A DNA stretch of 20,785 nucleotides from a virus: positions 1-20,785 of the IMG/VR virus record IMGVR_UViG_3300025684_000083; one strand, written 5' to 3'. The notes under the pieces were generated by a model. It saw only the letters and a list, made by a program, of their open reading frames with translations. It had not been told where the DNA came from and searched no databases. The position numbers and the translations under genes were made by a program. Positions 1 through 6,301 of the stretch are shown in pieces (the stretch's first letter is position 1; each line of letters begins with the position of its first letter).

Positions 1-1542
1 TTCTATACCTAATAATCTCATCATCGGACGTATAGCCGTTTGTCCAAATGCTGCGCCAGCAGCTTTAATTAACTTATTAAATTCACTATCAGGCTTAGCG
101 AGCGTACTACTGAATCCCTCGGCCATACCGCTAATGGCTTCGCCTAGATTTGCTATCCCATCAGATCCTGTCATCGATTGAATAAATGTACCTGTCGCAG
201 CTTTTATAGAGGCTGCAACTTCATCCATAGTACTAGCGAGACCTCGAATACCTTTGTTTTTTTCTGCATCTCCTACCATTTCCTCTGCTGCCTTTTGATA
301 TGCTTTAGTAACATCGTCGATTGCTTGAGTTCTAGTTTCAATAGCTAGTAGTGCTTCTGCAGACGAATCTCCAAAAACTGCCATTACTCTTGCTTGTTGT
401 CCGTTTAGTATACTAGTGTTCTTAAGATTTGTCACTAGTGCTTGACTTTGTATAGCAAAATCTTCTGTGCTTATTGAGGCATCACCAAGACTATTAGTTG
501 CAAAGTCAATTAAATCCTGTGCACCATCTCCTAAAAAAGCGATGAGTTTAGGAGCAAATGCTCTAGGATCCATGCCAGTCGCTATCCCTGATAGTATAGC
601 ATCACTTAGCTCTTTACCCTGAGGACCTAGTGTACTTAGAGACTCTGCTAGTTTTGCGAATTGTTGTTGGGTAGCCATGGTTTGCTCTGACAGATAACTT
701 TGTGCTACTGCACCCCTGCGAGCTTCCAAACCTGCTTTTCTTCGTTCTTGTACGTCTTGCCCTGTAATAGCTGCCATTGCTTCGTTAATTCTTAGACTTT
801 CGACCATCTGATCAGTAAACTCACCAGTTTTAAGGTTTCTCAGCCCTTCAGTGCCGACTGTTTGACGTCTAATTTCTAATTCATCTGCTAATACCATAGC
901 CATTTCGTCAGACTTCATTCCAAAGAATCCAAACTGCCTGGTGCCGTCACGCACAGCATTTCCTAAATCTAAAAATCGTTGCATGCCTTGACTTGTGGTG
1001 TCTCCTAGTCCTGCCATCACTGCGCCGTTAGTGCCGACTATTTTACCAAATTGATCAAGTGTAAGTCCTAGACTACCTGCTTGTGCTTGTACTTCAATTA
1101 ACCTGTCGCCAAAGTTAACACCAGTTCTAGCAACTTTATTCATTACTTCGCCTAGTTCTTCAGCGTATCCGAATGCCATGCCAAATTGAAGGCCAAAGTT
1201 TGCCATGCCCATAGCATCAAAAATACGTTTACTGAAAGCACCAGCTTTAGTTTCGTCACCTAATCTCGATATTCCAGCAACCGCTTCGGACGCTCCTCCG
1301 ATATTCATTCGAGAAGTCATTTTACTCAACAAACTTTTTTGTGCAGCATTACCTTGTTCTATACTTCTAGACAAATTATTAACTGCTCGTTGGGTAGAAT
1401 CGCTGCCTGTTTTAACACCACCTAACGCATCACGTATACTTTTAGATACGTCTAATATATCTCGCTGAGTGCCTTCCATAGCAAAATCGGGTACTTCTAT
1501 TGGTACAGGTCTACCTCCTATTGGTATTGAAATTATTGCCAT
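1..1542 (-). CDS. Tape-measure-like tail protein, N-terminal 514 residues (runs off left edge)
   Basis: An uninterrupted minus-strand frame runs from ATG at 1542 to base 1 with no stop, so the C-terminus lies outside the window. The product begins MAIISIPIGGRPVPIEVPDF and is mostly helical in character, rich in Ala, Gly and Gln. A stretch around residues 155-215 (containing LGLTLDQFGKIV and QFGFFGMKSDEM) resembles the repeating tail tape-measure segments of large myoviruses. A tape measure fills the tail tube and sets tail length. Supporting context: a late promoter lies 42 bases upstream, and the divergent neighbour is a gp26/gp51-like pair, a plausible tape-measure chaperone. The ribosome site is weak (GTGAG). 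T4 encodes its tape measure (gp29) on the same strand as 26 and 51; here the gene is flipped. Another large tail protein is possible, so the identity is by composition and context. Confidence 0.68.
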   Translation of the reverse strand, partial: MAIISIPIGGRPVPIEVPDFAMEGTQRDILDVSKSIRDALGGVKTGSDSTQRAVNNLSRSIEQGNAAQKSLLSKMTSRMNIGGASEAVAGISRLGDETKAGAFSKRIFDAMGMANFGLQFGMAFGYAEELGEVMNKVARTGVNFGDRLIEVQAQAGSLGLTLDQFGKIVGTNGAVMAGLGDTTSQGMQRFLDLGNAVRDGTRQFGFFGMKSDEMAMVLADELEIRRQTVGTEGLRNLKTGEFTDQMVESLRINEAMAAITGQDVQERRKAGLEARRGAVAQSYLSEQTMATQQQFAKLAESLSTLGPQGKELSDAILSGIATGMDPRAFAPKLIAFLGDGAQDLIDFATNSLGDASISTEDFAIQSQALVTNLKNTSILNGQQARVMAVFGDSSAEALLAIETRTQAIDDVTKAYQKAAEEMVGDAEKNKGIRGLASTMDEVAASIKAATGTFIQSMTGSDGIANLGEAISGMAEGFSSTLAKPDSEFNKLIKAAGAAFGQTAIRPMMRLLGIE

Positions 1543-1561
1543 TAACTGCTCACTTAACTAT

Positions 1562-1569
1562 GATAAATA
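1562..1569 (+). promoter_or_regulatory. Late promoter variant (GATAAATA) for the gp26-like gene
   Basis: Matches the late consensus TATAAATA at seven of eight positions. The predicted start near 1575 gives a leader of about 25 nt before ATG 1601, with a weak AGGCGA ribosome site at 1591-1596. The first-base mismatch suggests it is weaker than the opposing exact match. Confidence 0.5.
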
Positions 1570-1583
1570 CTTTTATATACTGT

Positions 1584-1591
1584 TATTTATA
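1584..1591 (-). promoter_or_regulatory. T4-type late promoter (TATAAATA) for the tape-measure-like gene
   Basis: The minus strand reads TATAAATA exactly, the sequence recognised by the gp55 late sigma factor in T4-like phages. Transcription would start near 1578, giving a leader of about 36 nt before ATG 1542. It overlaps the opposing late promoter at 1562-1569. Confidence 0.72.
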
Positions 1592-1600
1592 GGCGAAAAC

Positions 1601-2455
1601 ATGTCAGATAATCCATTAGCAAATTTCTATCGAAATAAAGAAATATACGTGAAATTACCCACACAAGGTAAATGGTATACCACGCCTCCAAAGCTAACAC
1701 AAGAGGGTGAGATCGGCGTATACCCAATGACATTACAAGATGAAATACGTATGAATATACCTGACAGCTTGTACAACGGTGAGAGTTTATTTGAACTGTT
1801 TCAAAGTATTTGTCCAGACATTGCAGATCCTTACGAAATAGCTATGCCAGATGTAGATGTACTTTTACTAGCAAGTAGAGCTGCAACTTACGATAAAAAA
1901 ATGTCAGTAGAAACACAGTGTACACACTGCGAAACACCAAACAGTTACGAAATTAATCTAGCGCAAGTATTAAGCAATGTTACATTTAACACAGATAAAA
2001 AAGAGATAGAACTACAAGAATTAGTCATCTCTATCAAACCCAACACATTAAAAAGTATATCAGCAAATACACTAAAGACTGTTGAAACAGCCAGAATGTT
2101 ACAAGAAATACAAAATCAAGATAGTACGTTAACTGACGATTTGAAAAAAAGATATGGTGATAGTATACAAATAGCTGCCGCTGCACAATTAGCAATACTA
2201 GCTGATGCGATTGAATACATAAAATTACCAGATGATACAAAAGTTGTAGACATGGAACATATTATACAATGGCTATCTAACAGTAACAAACAAGTTGTCG
2301 ATACACTACAAAAAATATGCGGAGAAGCCAATCAAAACGGAATCTCTAACGAATTTGATTTTGTATGCAACAACGAAGAATGTTTACAAAGTTTCAAAGG
2401 CAGAGTCGAGTTTAATCCAGCTTTTTTTTTCGGCAACAGATTACTAGAGCAGTAA
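1601..2455 (+). CDS. 26: Baseplate hub assembly protein, gp26-like (T4 baseplate family)
   Basis: 284 residues beginning MSDNPLANFYRNKEIYVKLP. The layout resembles the T4 gp26 baseplate family: a conserved N-terminal segment (LPTQGKWY, then YPMTLQDEIRMNIPDSLYNG), followed by a pair of cysteine knuckles that could bind zinc, C107-x2-C110 and C256-x4-C261. In T4, gp26 acts in hub and tail-tube initiation rather than being a major structural part. ATG 1601 is chosen because a late promoter lies 32-39 bases upstream; the frame stays open to 1469, but those extra 44 codons run through both promoters and into the divergent gene. The last codons (AFFFGNRLLEQ) follow a nine-T run that allows a -1 slip into the next frame, giving a second, longer product. 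Family assignment is good; the exact role is inferred from T4. Confidence 0.78.
   Translation: MSDNPLANFYRNKEIYVKLPTQGKWYTTPPKLTQEGEIGVYPMTLQDEIRMNIPDSLYNGESLFELFQSICPDIADPYEIAMPDVDVLLLASRAATYDKKMSVETQCTHCETPNSYEINLAQVLSNVTFNTDKKEIELQELVISIKPNTLKSISANTLKTVETARMLQEIQNQDSTLTDDLKKRYGDSIQIAAAAQLAILADAIEYIKLPDDTKVVDMEHIIQWLSNSNKQVVDTLQKICGEANQNGISNEFDFVCNNEECLQSFKGRVEFNPAFFFGNRLLEQ
2422..2431 (+). promoter_or_regulatory. Probable -1 programmed ribosomal frameshift site (T9 C)
   Basis: The gp26 frame reads GCT TTT TTT TTC. The heptamer T TTT TTC at 2425-2431 is a classical -1 slippery site, because both tRNAs can re-pair one base back. A slip leads into a frame open from CGG 2431 to TAA 2683-2685, bypassing the TAA at 2453-2455. 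Tail-assembly chaperone genes of many phages (lambda G/GT type) use this device beside the tape-measure gene. No strong stimulatory stem is obvious in the next 60 bases, so efficiency cannot be judged. Confidence 0.66.
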
Positions 2456-2685
2456 CTCCTGAAAAAATAAATCAGTTAGTTGAAAGTTATGATCAAGAAC
2501 GCAAAAAAATACGCAAAGTAGTTAATCAAATAGCACTTTATTCCAATGGAAGTTATACAGTTCAAGACTTACATAATATGACAATGGAACAAGTTAAAGA
2601 GATTCAAGAATGTATGCAAGAAAAAGGTGAATTAGAAAAACAAGCAAGAGAACAATCTAAAGGAACTAATCGTAAAACTTTTTAA
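2431..2685 (+). CDS. 51: gp51-like frame without its own start, read as a -1 extension of gp26
   Basis: An 84-codon frame in the -1 phase overlaps the end of gp26. It starts RQQITRAVTPEKINQLVESY, continues with basic and helical sequence (YDQERKKIRKVVNQIALYSN) and ends SKGTNRKTF. There is no ATG, GTG or TTG in frame before ATG 2578, so independent initiation would lose more than half of it. Fusion by -1 slip gives a product of about 361 residues. In T4 gene 51 follows gene 26 directly and encodes a small hub-assembly catalyst, so position and size fit a gp51 equivalent; sequence similarity cannot be confirmed by eye. Alternatives are a non-standard ATT start at 2440 or an independent internal product from ATG 2578. 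Confidence 0.6.
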   Translation, partial: RQQITRAVTPEKINQLVESYDQERKKIRKVVNQIALYSNGSYTVQDLHNMTMEQVKEIQECMQEKGELEKQAREQSKGTNRKTF

Positions 2686-2697
2686 TGTTTCTTCGAA

Positions 2698-2742
2698 GAG
2701 CTAAAGCTCATCGTCATACTCATTTCATTTCGTATGATATTT
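2698..2742 (+). terminator. Possible terminator region after the gp26/gp51 unit
   Basis: Just past the stop at 2685 there is a small hairpin (GAGC-TAAA-GCTC, 2698-2709). It is followed by a six-pair stem TCATAC (2714-2719) with GTATGA (2732-2737), then a T-rich tail. The stems are short and the tail is broken by C, so this is only a candidate. Confidence 0.3.
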
Positions 2743-2819
2743 CTTTCTTAGATATAATTTTTATTATGATTAGTTATTACCCTGTTTTCAGTCGCACTTA
2801 GCTTGTTAAAGCCAAGTAC

Positions 2820-2849
2820 AAAAAAAAAGCTAAAGGTCATTACCCCGCT
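2820..2849 (-). terminator. Intrinsic-terminator-like element, minus strand
   Basis: On the minus strand an imperfect hairpin (arms AGCGGGGT and ACCTT-TA-GCT around an AATG loop, with two G-T pairs and a small bulge) is followed directly by eight further T residues at 2827-2820. It would end minus-strand transcripts that pass the GIY-YIG stop at 3084. That leaves a long 3' untranslated region of about 260 nt, or releases a separate small RNA. Confidence 0.5.
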
Positions 2850-3083
2850 CCAGATCGCTCCGTTATAGTGAAACCTATTGCTAGGCAGAGGCGGTCTTGC
2901 GCTACCCCTTTACTCACTGCTTAAGACGCAGAAACTCCAAATGCTATAACGTCAACATTATTGGATATCCGTGGGTTACAATGGCACAGTAGAGCCCACT
3001 CTTTTGGTTTGTGTCCCTCAGCAAGTTCCGTTGTCTAACAAATTTAATTGCGACTTCTCAATGCTTTTTGTAAAGAGGGTATG
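2850..3083. ncRNA. Gene-free, GC-enriched region with RNA-like folding, unidentified
   Basis: Together with 2686-2849 this is a gap of about 400 bases with no credible protein. By hand count 78 of 160 bases in 2841-3000 are G or C, against 16 of 60 in the gene just before (2461-2520). Perfect arms CGTTATAG (2861-2868) and CTATAACG (2944-2951) enclose two smaller stems, CCTA/TAGG (2874-2885) and GCGGTCTT/AAGACGC (2891-2898 with 2933-2939, one bulged G), giving a three-way-junction layout. A further stem pairs GTGGG (2971-2975) with CCCAC (2995-2999) and extends by wobble pairs on the plus strand. A direct repeat CGCTCC occurs at 2846-2851 and 2855-2860. No tRNA, tmRNA, RNase P, SRP or group I core motif was recognised. 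It could be a small RNA, the structured 3' end of the GIY-YIG mRNA, or an intron remnant. The strand is unresolved. Confidence 0.35.
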
Positions 3084-3512
3084 TTATGACTGGTGTCTGT
3101 TTAGAGATTCTACAAGTGCCTTAGATCCGCCGACGCGGACATTTATTATGCCGTTGTAATATTCATCTGTTTCTAAAACTTTACGATCAAATTGTTCCCT
3201 GGCTTCTAGGTAACTCATTTCGCCTCTGCCTGTGCAGAAGTAAAGTATTTCTCTTGTAAAGTTTTCTGTGCCTAAGTTTTCAACATCTGCGTTTAACTTG
3301 TCACTGCTTCCCCAGTAGGTCTTCCAGTCACTTTCTTTAGTTGAACGCCTTTTGTTTTTTCTGCCTTTGAGTGGTTTTTTAGTTACTTTAAATTGTGCCA
3401 GTTTTTTGCCAATGTACTTTTTGCCGTTCGTGGTATTGGTTATGAGGTATACGAATCCTACGTATTCCTCTGATATCTGTTCAACGAGTTTTCCTTGATA
3501 AGTCCATTGCAT
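3084..3512 (-). CDS. GIY-YIG family endonuclease (homing-type, Seg-like)
   Basis: 142 residues. The N-terminal half carries the hallmark pair of the GIY-YIG nuclease fold as GFVYLI (residues 19-24) and KKYIGKK (31-37). A basic stretch (KPLKGRKNKRRSTK) and the segment DWKTYWGSSDKL, typical of the phage subgroup, follow. Such enzymes cut double-stranded DNA, and in T-even phages the stand-alone Seg proteins spread themselves into intergenic sites. At this size there is little room for a separate DNA-recognition domain, so specificity must lie in the short flanks. It is the last gene of the minus block, 48 bases after the HAD gene, and has its own strong early-type promoter with a very short leader and no clear ribosome site before ATG 3512. 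It could alternatively serve repair or recombination. Confidence 0.8.
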   Translation of the reverse strand: MQWTYQGKLVEQISEEYVGFVYLITNTTNGKKYIGKKLAQFKVTKKPLKGRKNKRRSTKESDWKTYWGSSDKLNADVENLGTENFTREILYFCTGRGEMSYLEAREQFDRKVLETDEYYNGIINVRVGGSKALVESLNRHQS

Positions 3513-3529
3513 GTGTTTATATAGTAATT

Positions 3530-3559
3530 AGTATATATGCCTTGTACCATCAATGTCAA
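3530..3559 (-). promoter_or_regulatory. Early-type (host sigma-70-like) promoter for the GIY-YIG gene
   Basis: The minus strand shows TTGACA (3559-3554), an 18-base spacer and TATACT (3535-3530). The start would fall near 3523, leaving about 11 nt before ATG 3512. The -35 hexamer sits immediately after the stop codon of the HAD gene, within the string ATTTAGGTTGACAT that recurs at 7363-7376. Confidence 0.68.
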
Positions 3560-3560
3560 C

Positions 3561-4256
3561 CTAAATGTACTTCTTTTTTAAGATTTCCCAGGTTTGTTTA
3601 TAACCTCTGTCAATCTGATGAAAATGTGTGCTTGCTTGTGCAGCAGAGTGATCGTTTCCGCCAGGAAAGCAATTGTCTCCAAAGAAGATAGTTCTTGAGT
3701 CTTTGAAGTCGTCGAGTACTTGTCCTTTATCACAGCCTATAGGAAAAATATCTAAACTAGTTTCTCCGGCAACTTGTGCAACAACATCATCAAACTGTTC
3801 ATTGAATGCAAGTGCTACTATTTCTCTAGCATGATTGTGTTCTTCCCATTCTACATATTGAGCACGTTGTTGCCAATCAGCATTGCGCCCGCAAATACTA
3901 AAGTTGGCAGTGCCTATTCTTTGTTCAATATGGTTACCAGTTTTTTCTGAATACTCGATTCTGTCAAGCTGATCTTCTAAAAATTTATATTGCTCTTTTG
4001 ATAGACTCCATGTGTTTCTACGTTGTTCTTGTGCACCAACAAACATGTGATTACCGCTACAATGATACACCCTACTAAATGTATTAGTGAGTGTTAAACC
4101 AATCTGTTCTAGTGTTTTAGGTCTATCGCTGCCTGTTACAATTATACAGTGATGATTGCAAATAAAATCCAACATAAACTTTTCAAATTCGGGATCGATA
4201 GGTTTACGTGCATCTGTAAGTGTACCGTCTACATCAAAAAGGAACTTGGTCGTCAT
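3561..4256 (-). CDS. HAD-superfamily protein resembling eukaryotic-type phosphomannomutase
   Basis: 231 residues. HAD motif I is FLFDVDGTLT with D8 (nucleophile) and D10 (general acid/base). Motif II is IVTGSD (39-44). K177 in the segment DIFPIGCDKGQVL and the acidic motif FFGDNCFPGGNDH (191-203) supply the remaining catalytic and magnesium positions. The cap segment IEQRIGTANFSICGR (110-124) matches the substrate-binding arginines of the eukaryotic PMM family, which interconverts mannose-6-phosphate and mannose-1-phosphate. Length is close to that family's roughly 250. A ribosome site (AGGAG, 4271-4267) precedes ATG 4256, which overlaps the end of the upstream gene by 23 bases. All key residues look intact, so activity is plausible, as a mutase or a sugar/nucleotide phosphatase. 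Its presence in a recombination operon is unexplained. Confidence 0.75.
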   Translation of the reverse strand: MTTKFLFDVDGTLTDARKPIDPEFEKFMLDFICNHHCIIVTGSDRPKTLEQIGLTLTNTFSRVYHCSGNHMFVGAQEQRRNTWSLSKEQYKFLEDQLDRIEYSEKTGNHIEQRIGTANFSICGRNADWQQRAQYVEWEEHNHAREIVALAFNEQFDDVVAQVAGETSLDIFPIGCDKGQVLDDFKDSRTIFFGDNCFPGGNDHSAAQASTHFHQIDRGYKQTWEILKKKYI

Positions 4257-4542
4257 AATCGTCGTACTCCTTTACTTCTTGTGGGAACCATTTGTATAGC
4301 AAATCTATTGGCATACAATATTTTAAATCTTTTATCTTTTTTGTCGACCTCATACTACTATCAGTAATAGTGTAATTGTTGTCGAATGTAAAAGTGCCAG
4401 GTGTTGTGCTAGTATCAGAAGTACAAGTAACTGTACTGTTGGATGATATCCAACTGTCGAAGTCATCGTCTCCTTTAACATCCTTGTTATTAAAACTGGT
4501 TAATGATATGTCTGATATATTAAAATCGTCATCATTCTGCAT
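4234..4542 (-). CDS. Small acidic protein of unknown function
   Basis: 102 residues, not recognised. It overlaps gp46 upstream (11 bases, ATG inside the end of 46) and the HAD gene downstream (23 bases), an arrangement typical of real genes in a compact phage operon. GGAG lies just upstream of ATG 4542. The first two thirds are strongly acidic and Ser/Thr-rich (MQNDDDFNISDISLTSFNN, then DDDFDSWISSNSTVT) and look disordered. The last third (KIKDLKYCMPIDLLYKWFPQ) is hydrophobic enough to fold, and the tail is acidic again (EYDDYDDQ). A DNA-mimic or protein-binding role would fit the charge but is only a guess. Confidence 0.6.
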   Translation of the reverse strand: MQNDDDFNISDISLTSFNNKDVKGDDDFDSWISSNSTVTCTSDTSTTPGTFTFDNNYTITDSSMRSTKKIKDLKYCMPIDLLYKWFPQEVKEYDDYDDQVPF

Positions 4543-6301
4543 CTACAAACTCCGTATCTGTACTAAATGTTGTGAACCCACCTTCTTTAACAACTTGCAG
4601 TATTGTGTTTACACGACCTACAAGTTCATCTCTGTGTGAGATAAGGAAGATATTTTTGTTACGCTCACGTTCTATCTTTTTGAGAACTCCTAATGCTGCA
4701 TCTACTCCGTTAGTGTCCATGCCACTATCAATAAGTTCGTCGACAGCAAGAAAGTTCATTGGTGTATTCATACTTTCAAATACATCTCTAAACGCCCAAC
4801 TTAAACCAAGTATAAGTCTGTTGCGTTCTCCACGACTCAAGTTATCAAAGTCTAACTCTCTGCCAAGCTCGGTGATCTCCACAGTTAAGTCTGGTTGGAA
4901 CTGCACTTCATGCGGCAATCCTAGTTTAGTCAAATAATAAGCTAGTCTGCTGTTTAGATATTGCAAGTTCTGTTCAATGATACGTTTTCGAATAAAACTG
5001 TCTTTGTTTGTTAGCAGTTTGTATAGGAAGTCTTGATGATCTTTGAGAACAGTCAAGTCATTCATATCTTGCCAAGTAATTTCCTGCATACCTGTTTCAC
5101 GTAATGCATCAACTTGTTCCTGATAAGTGTCGGTGTCTGATGCAATGCGTTCAGCCTCTGTTTTTAAATTATTAACAGTGTTTTGATGTTCTAGTGCTTC
5201 TTGCAGTTTGTTATAATGTGTAACTGGCATCATACCCAGTTCTCCAAGTTCCACTAATGCACTTTGATATTCTGTTTTAAGATCAGTATCGGTGTCGATA
5301 TGTAGTTGCGACTCGGCGACTGCTTCTTGTTTTGTTTTAAGTATTTCCTCGTGTTTGCTGTCGTGTATACTTTGACCACATGCGTAACATTCATGCTGTT
5401 GGGTTGCTATTAAATCCTTTTGTGCCTTTTCTAAACGCTTTTGTTCTCTAGTAATACTGTTTACTAGTTTTGTAATTTCTGTTTCTAATGTAGTTACTTG
5501 TGTTTTCTTTTCGAGGTAATCGTTTAGTAGTGCATGATTGTCAAGCTCGGTTTGTATATCTATTTTTTCGAGGGTGTTAATTTGGTTCTTAATAACTTCG
5601 ACATCATTTGATTGTTTGTCTCGCCAGATATTTTGTCTCCGCTCCAGATCACTAATACTTTTTTCAATCCTGGCATTTGCTTCTTCAATTGCATTAATTC
5701 TATATTCTTCTTGCTTGATTGCATCTTTTGTCAGCCTTTGCTGTTCTTTTAGTACTTCTGCCTTCTCACTAAGTTCTGTAATACCTAGTAGCTGTTCAAT
5801 GATTGCTCGTTGATCATTTGCTCGCATACTGAGAAAAGGTTCGGTATATGTGTTAAGTGCAACAATGTGTTTGAACATGTCGTGGCTCATACCAAATAGT
5901 TTTTCTATTTGTGCTTGAGTTTGACGGTTCTCACCTTGTGCTTCGTCATCATCGACGTTTTGTTCGTTGACATAGTATTTAAGCACATTAGGCTTTCTGC
6001 CTCGTTCGATGCGATATTTTACACCATCTTTTTCAAAATCCAGCGTAACCAACATACCTTTGCTGTTGGTTTTATTAACAAGATTGTCTTTGCGAATGTT
6101 TGTGAGTGCGTTTCCGTATATAGCATAACTGAGTGCATTAATGATAGTGGTCTTACCAGTACCATTTCTACTTCCATCTCCGCCTAAGTCTAAGTTATTA
6201 CCTAGTACCAATGTTAGTCCATTGTCATTGAAACGCACAGCTTGTGTAACGTTGCCGACACTCATGAAGTTCTTTACGGTTAAGTCATTTAATGTAATCA
6301 T
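4532..6301 (-). CDS. 46: Recombination endonuclease large subunit gp46 (SbcC/Rad50-like ATPase)
   Basis: 589 residues. Walker A is GSRNGTGKT (43-51). Two coiled-coil arms flank a zinc hook CYAC (C305, C308). The ABC signature LSRGE is at 488-492, Walker B ends in D521-E522 (FLAVDELID), the D-loop is SGMD, and the switch histidine is H556 (LISHR). This is the complete Rad50/SbcC plan at the usual T4 gp46 size (about 560). With gp47 it resects double-strand ends, feeding the strand-exchange machinery that drives recombination-dependent replication, and in T4 it also takes part in host DNA breakdown. ATG 6301 overlaps the gp47 stop (ATGA) without a good ribosome site, so translation is probably coupled. 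Confidence 0.95.
   Translation of the reverse strand: MITLNDLTVKNFMSVGNVTQAVRFNDNGLTLVLGNNLDLGGDGSRNGTGKTTIINALSYAIYGNALTNIRKDNLVNKTNSKGMLVTLDFEKDGVKYRIERGRKPNVLKYYVNEQNVDDDEAQGENRQTQAQIEKLFGMSHDMFKHIVALNTYTEPFLSMRANDQRAIIEQLLGITELSEKAEVLKEQQRLTKDAIKQEEYRINAIEEANARIEKSISDLERRQNIWRDKQSNDVEVIKNQINTLEKIDIQTELDNHALLNDYLEKKTQVTTLETEITKLVNSITREQKRLEKAQKDLIATQQHECYACGQSIHDSKHEEILKTKQEAVAESQLHIDTDTDLKTEYQSALVELGELGMMPVTHYNKLQEALEHQNTVNNLKTEAERIASDTDTYQEQVDALRETGMQEITWQDMNDLTVLKDHQDFLYKLLTNKDSFIRKRIIEQNLQYLNSRLAYYLTKLGLPHEVQFQPDLTVEITELGRELDFDNLSRGERNRLILGLSWAFRDVFESMNTPMNFLAVDELIDSGMDTNGVDAALGVLKKIERERNKNIFLISHRDELVGRVNTILQVVKEGGFTTFSTDTEFVDAE

Noticed and set aside
1205-1600. Plus-strand open frames at 1205-1468 and the 44-codon upstream extension of gp26 (1469-1600)
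   Set aside because: They lie antisense to a continuous minus-strand tail protein frame, have no ribosome site, and the extension crosses both late promoters. ATG 1601 is the sensible start.
2804-2828. Plus-strand terminator at the hairpin 2794-2819
   Set aside because: The stem is followed by A residues on plus, not T. On minus it pairs better but lacks a following T tract; the T tract belongs to the element at 2820-2849.
2861-2951. A tRNA in the 91-base stem-closed element
   Set aside because: The closing stem and length look tRNA-like, but neither strand has a T-loop (TTCRA) or a D-arm pattern in place.
2760-3083. tmRNA, RNase P RNA, SRP RNA or group I intron core
   Set aside because: No tRNA-like ends, no Ala-Ala-ending tag frame, no GGAAAGTCC or ACAGAAA motifs of RNase P, no conserved P7/R-S elements of group I introns. 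Kept as unidentified structure.
2971-3159. A 62-codon plus-strand frame across the non-coding island
   Set aside because: It has unusual Cys/Val-rich composition and no ribosome site, overlaps the end of the GIY-YIG gene on the opposite strand, and runs through stem-forming sequence.
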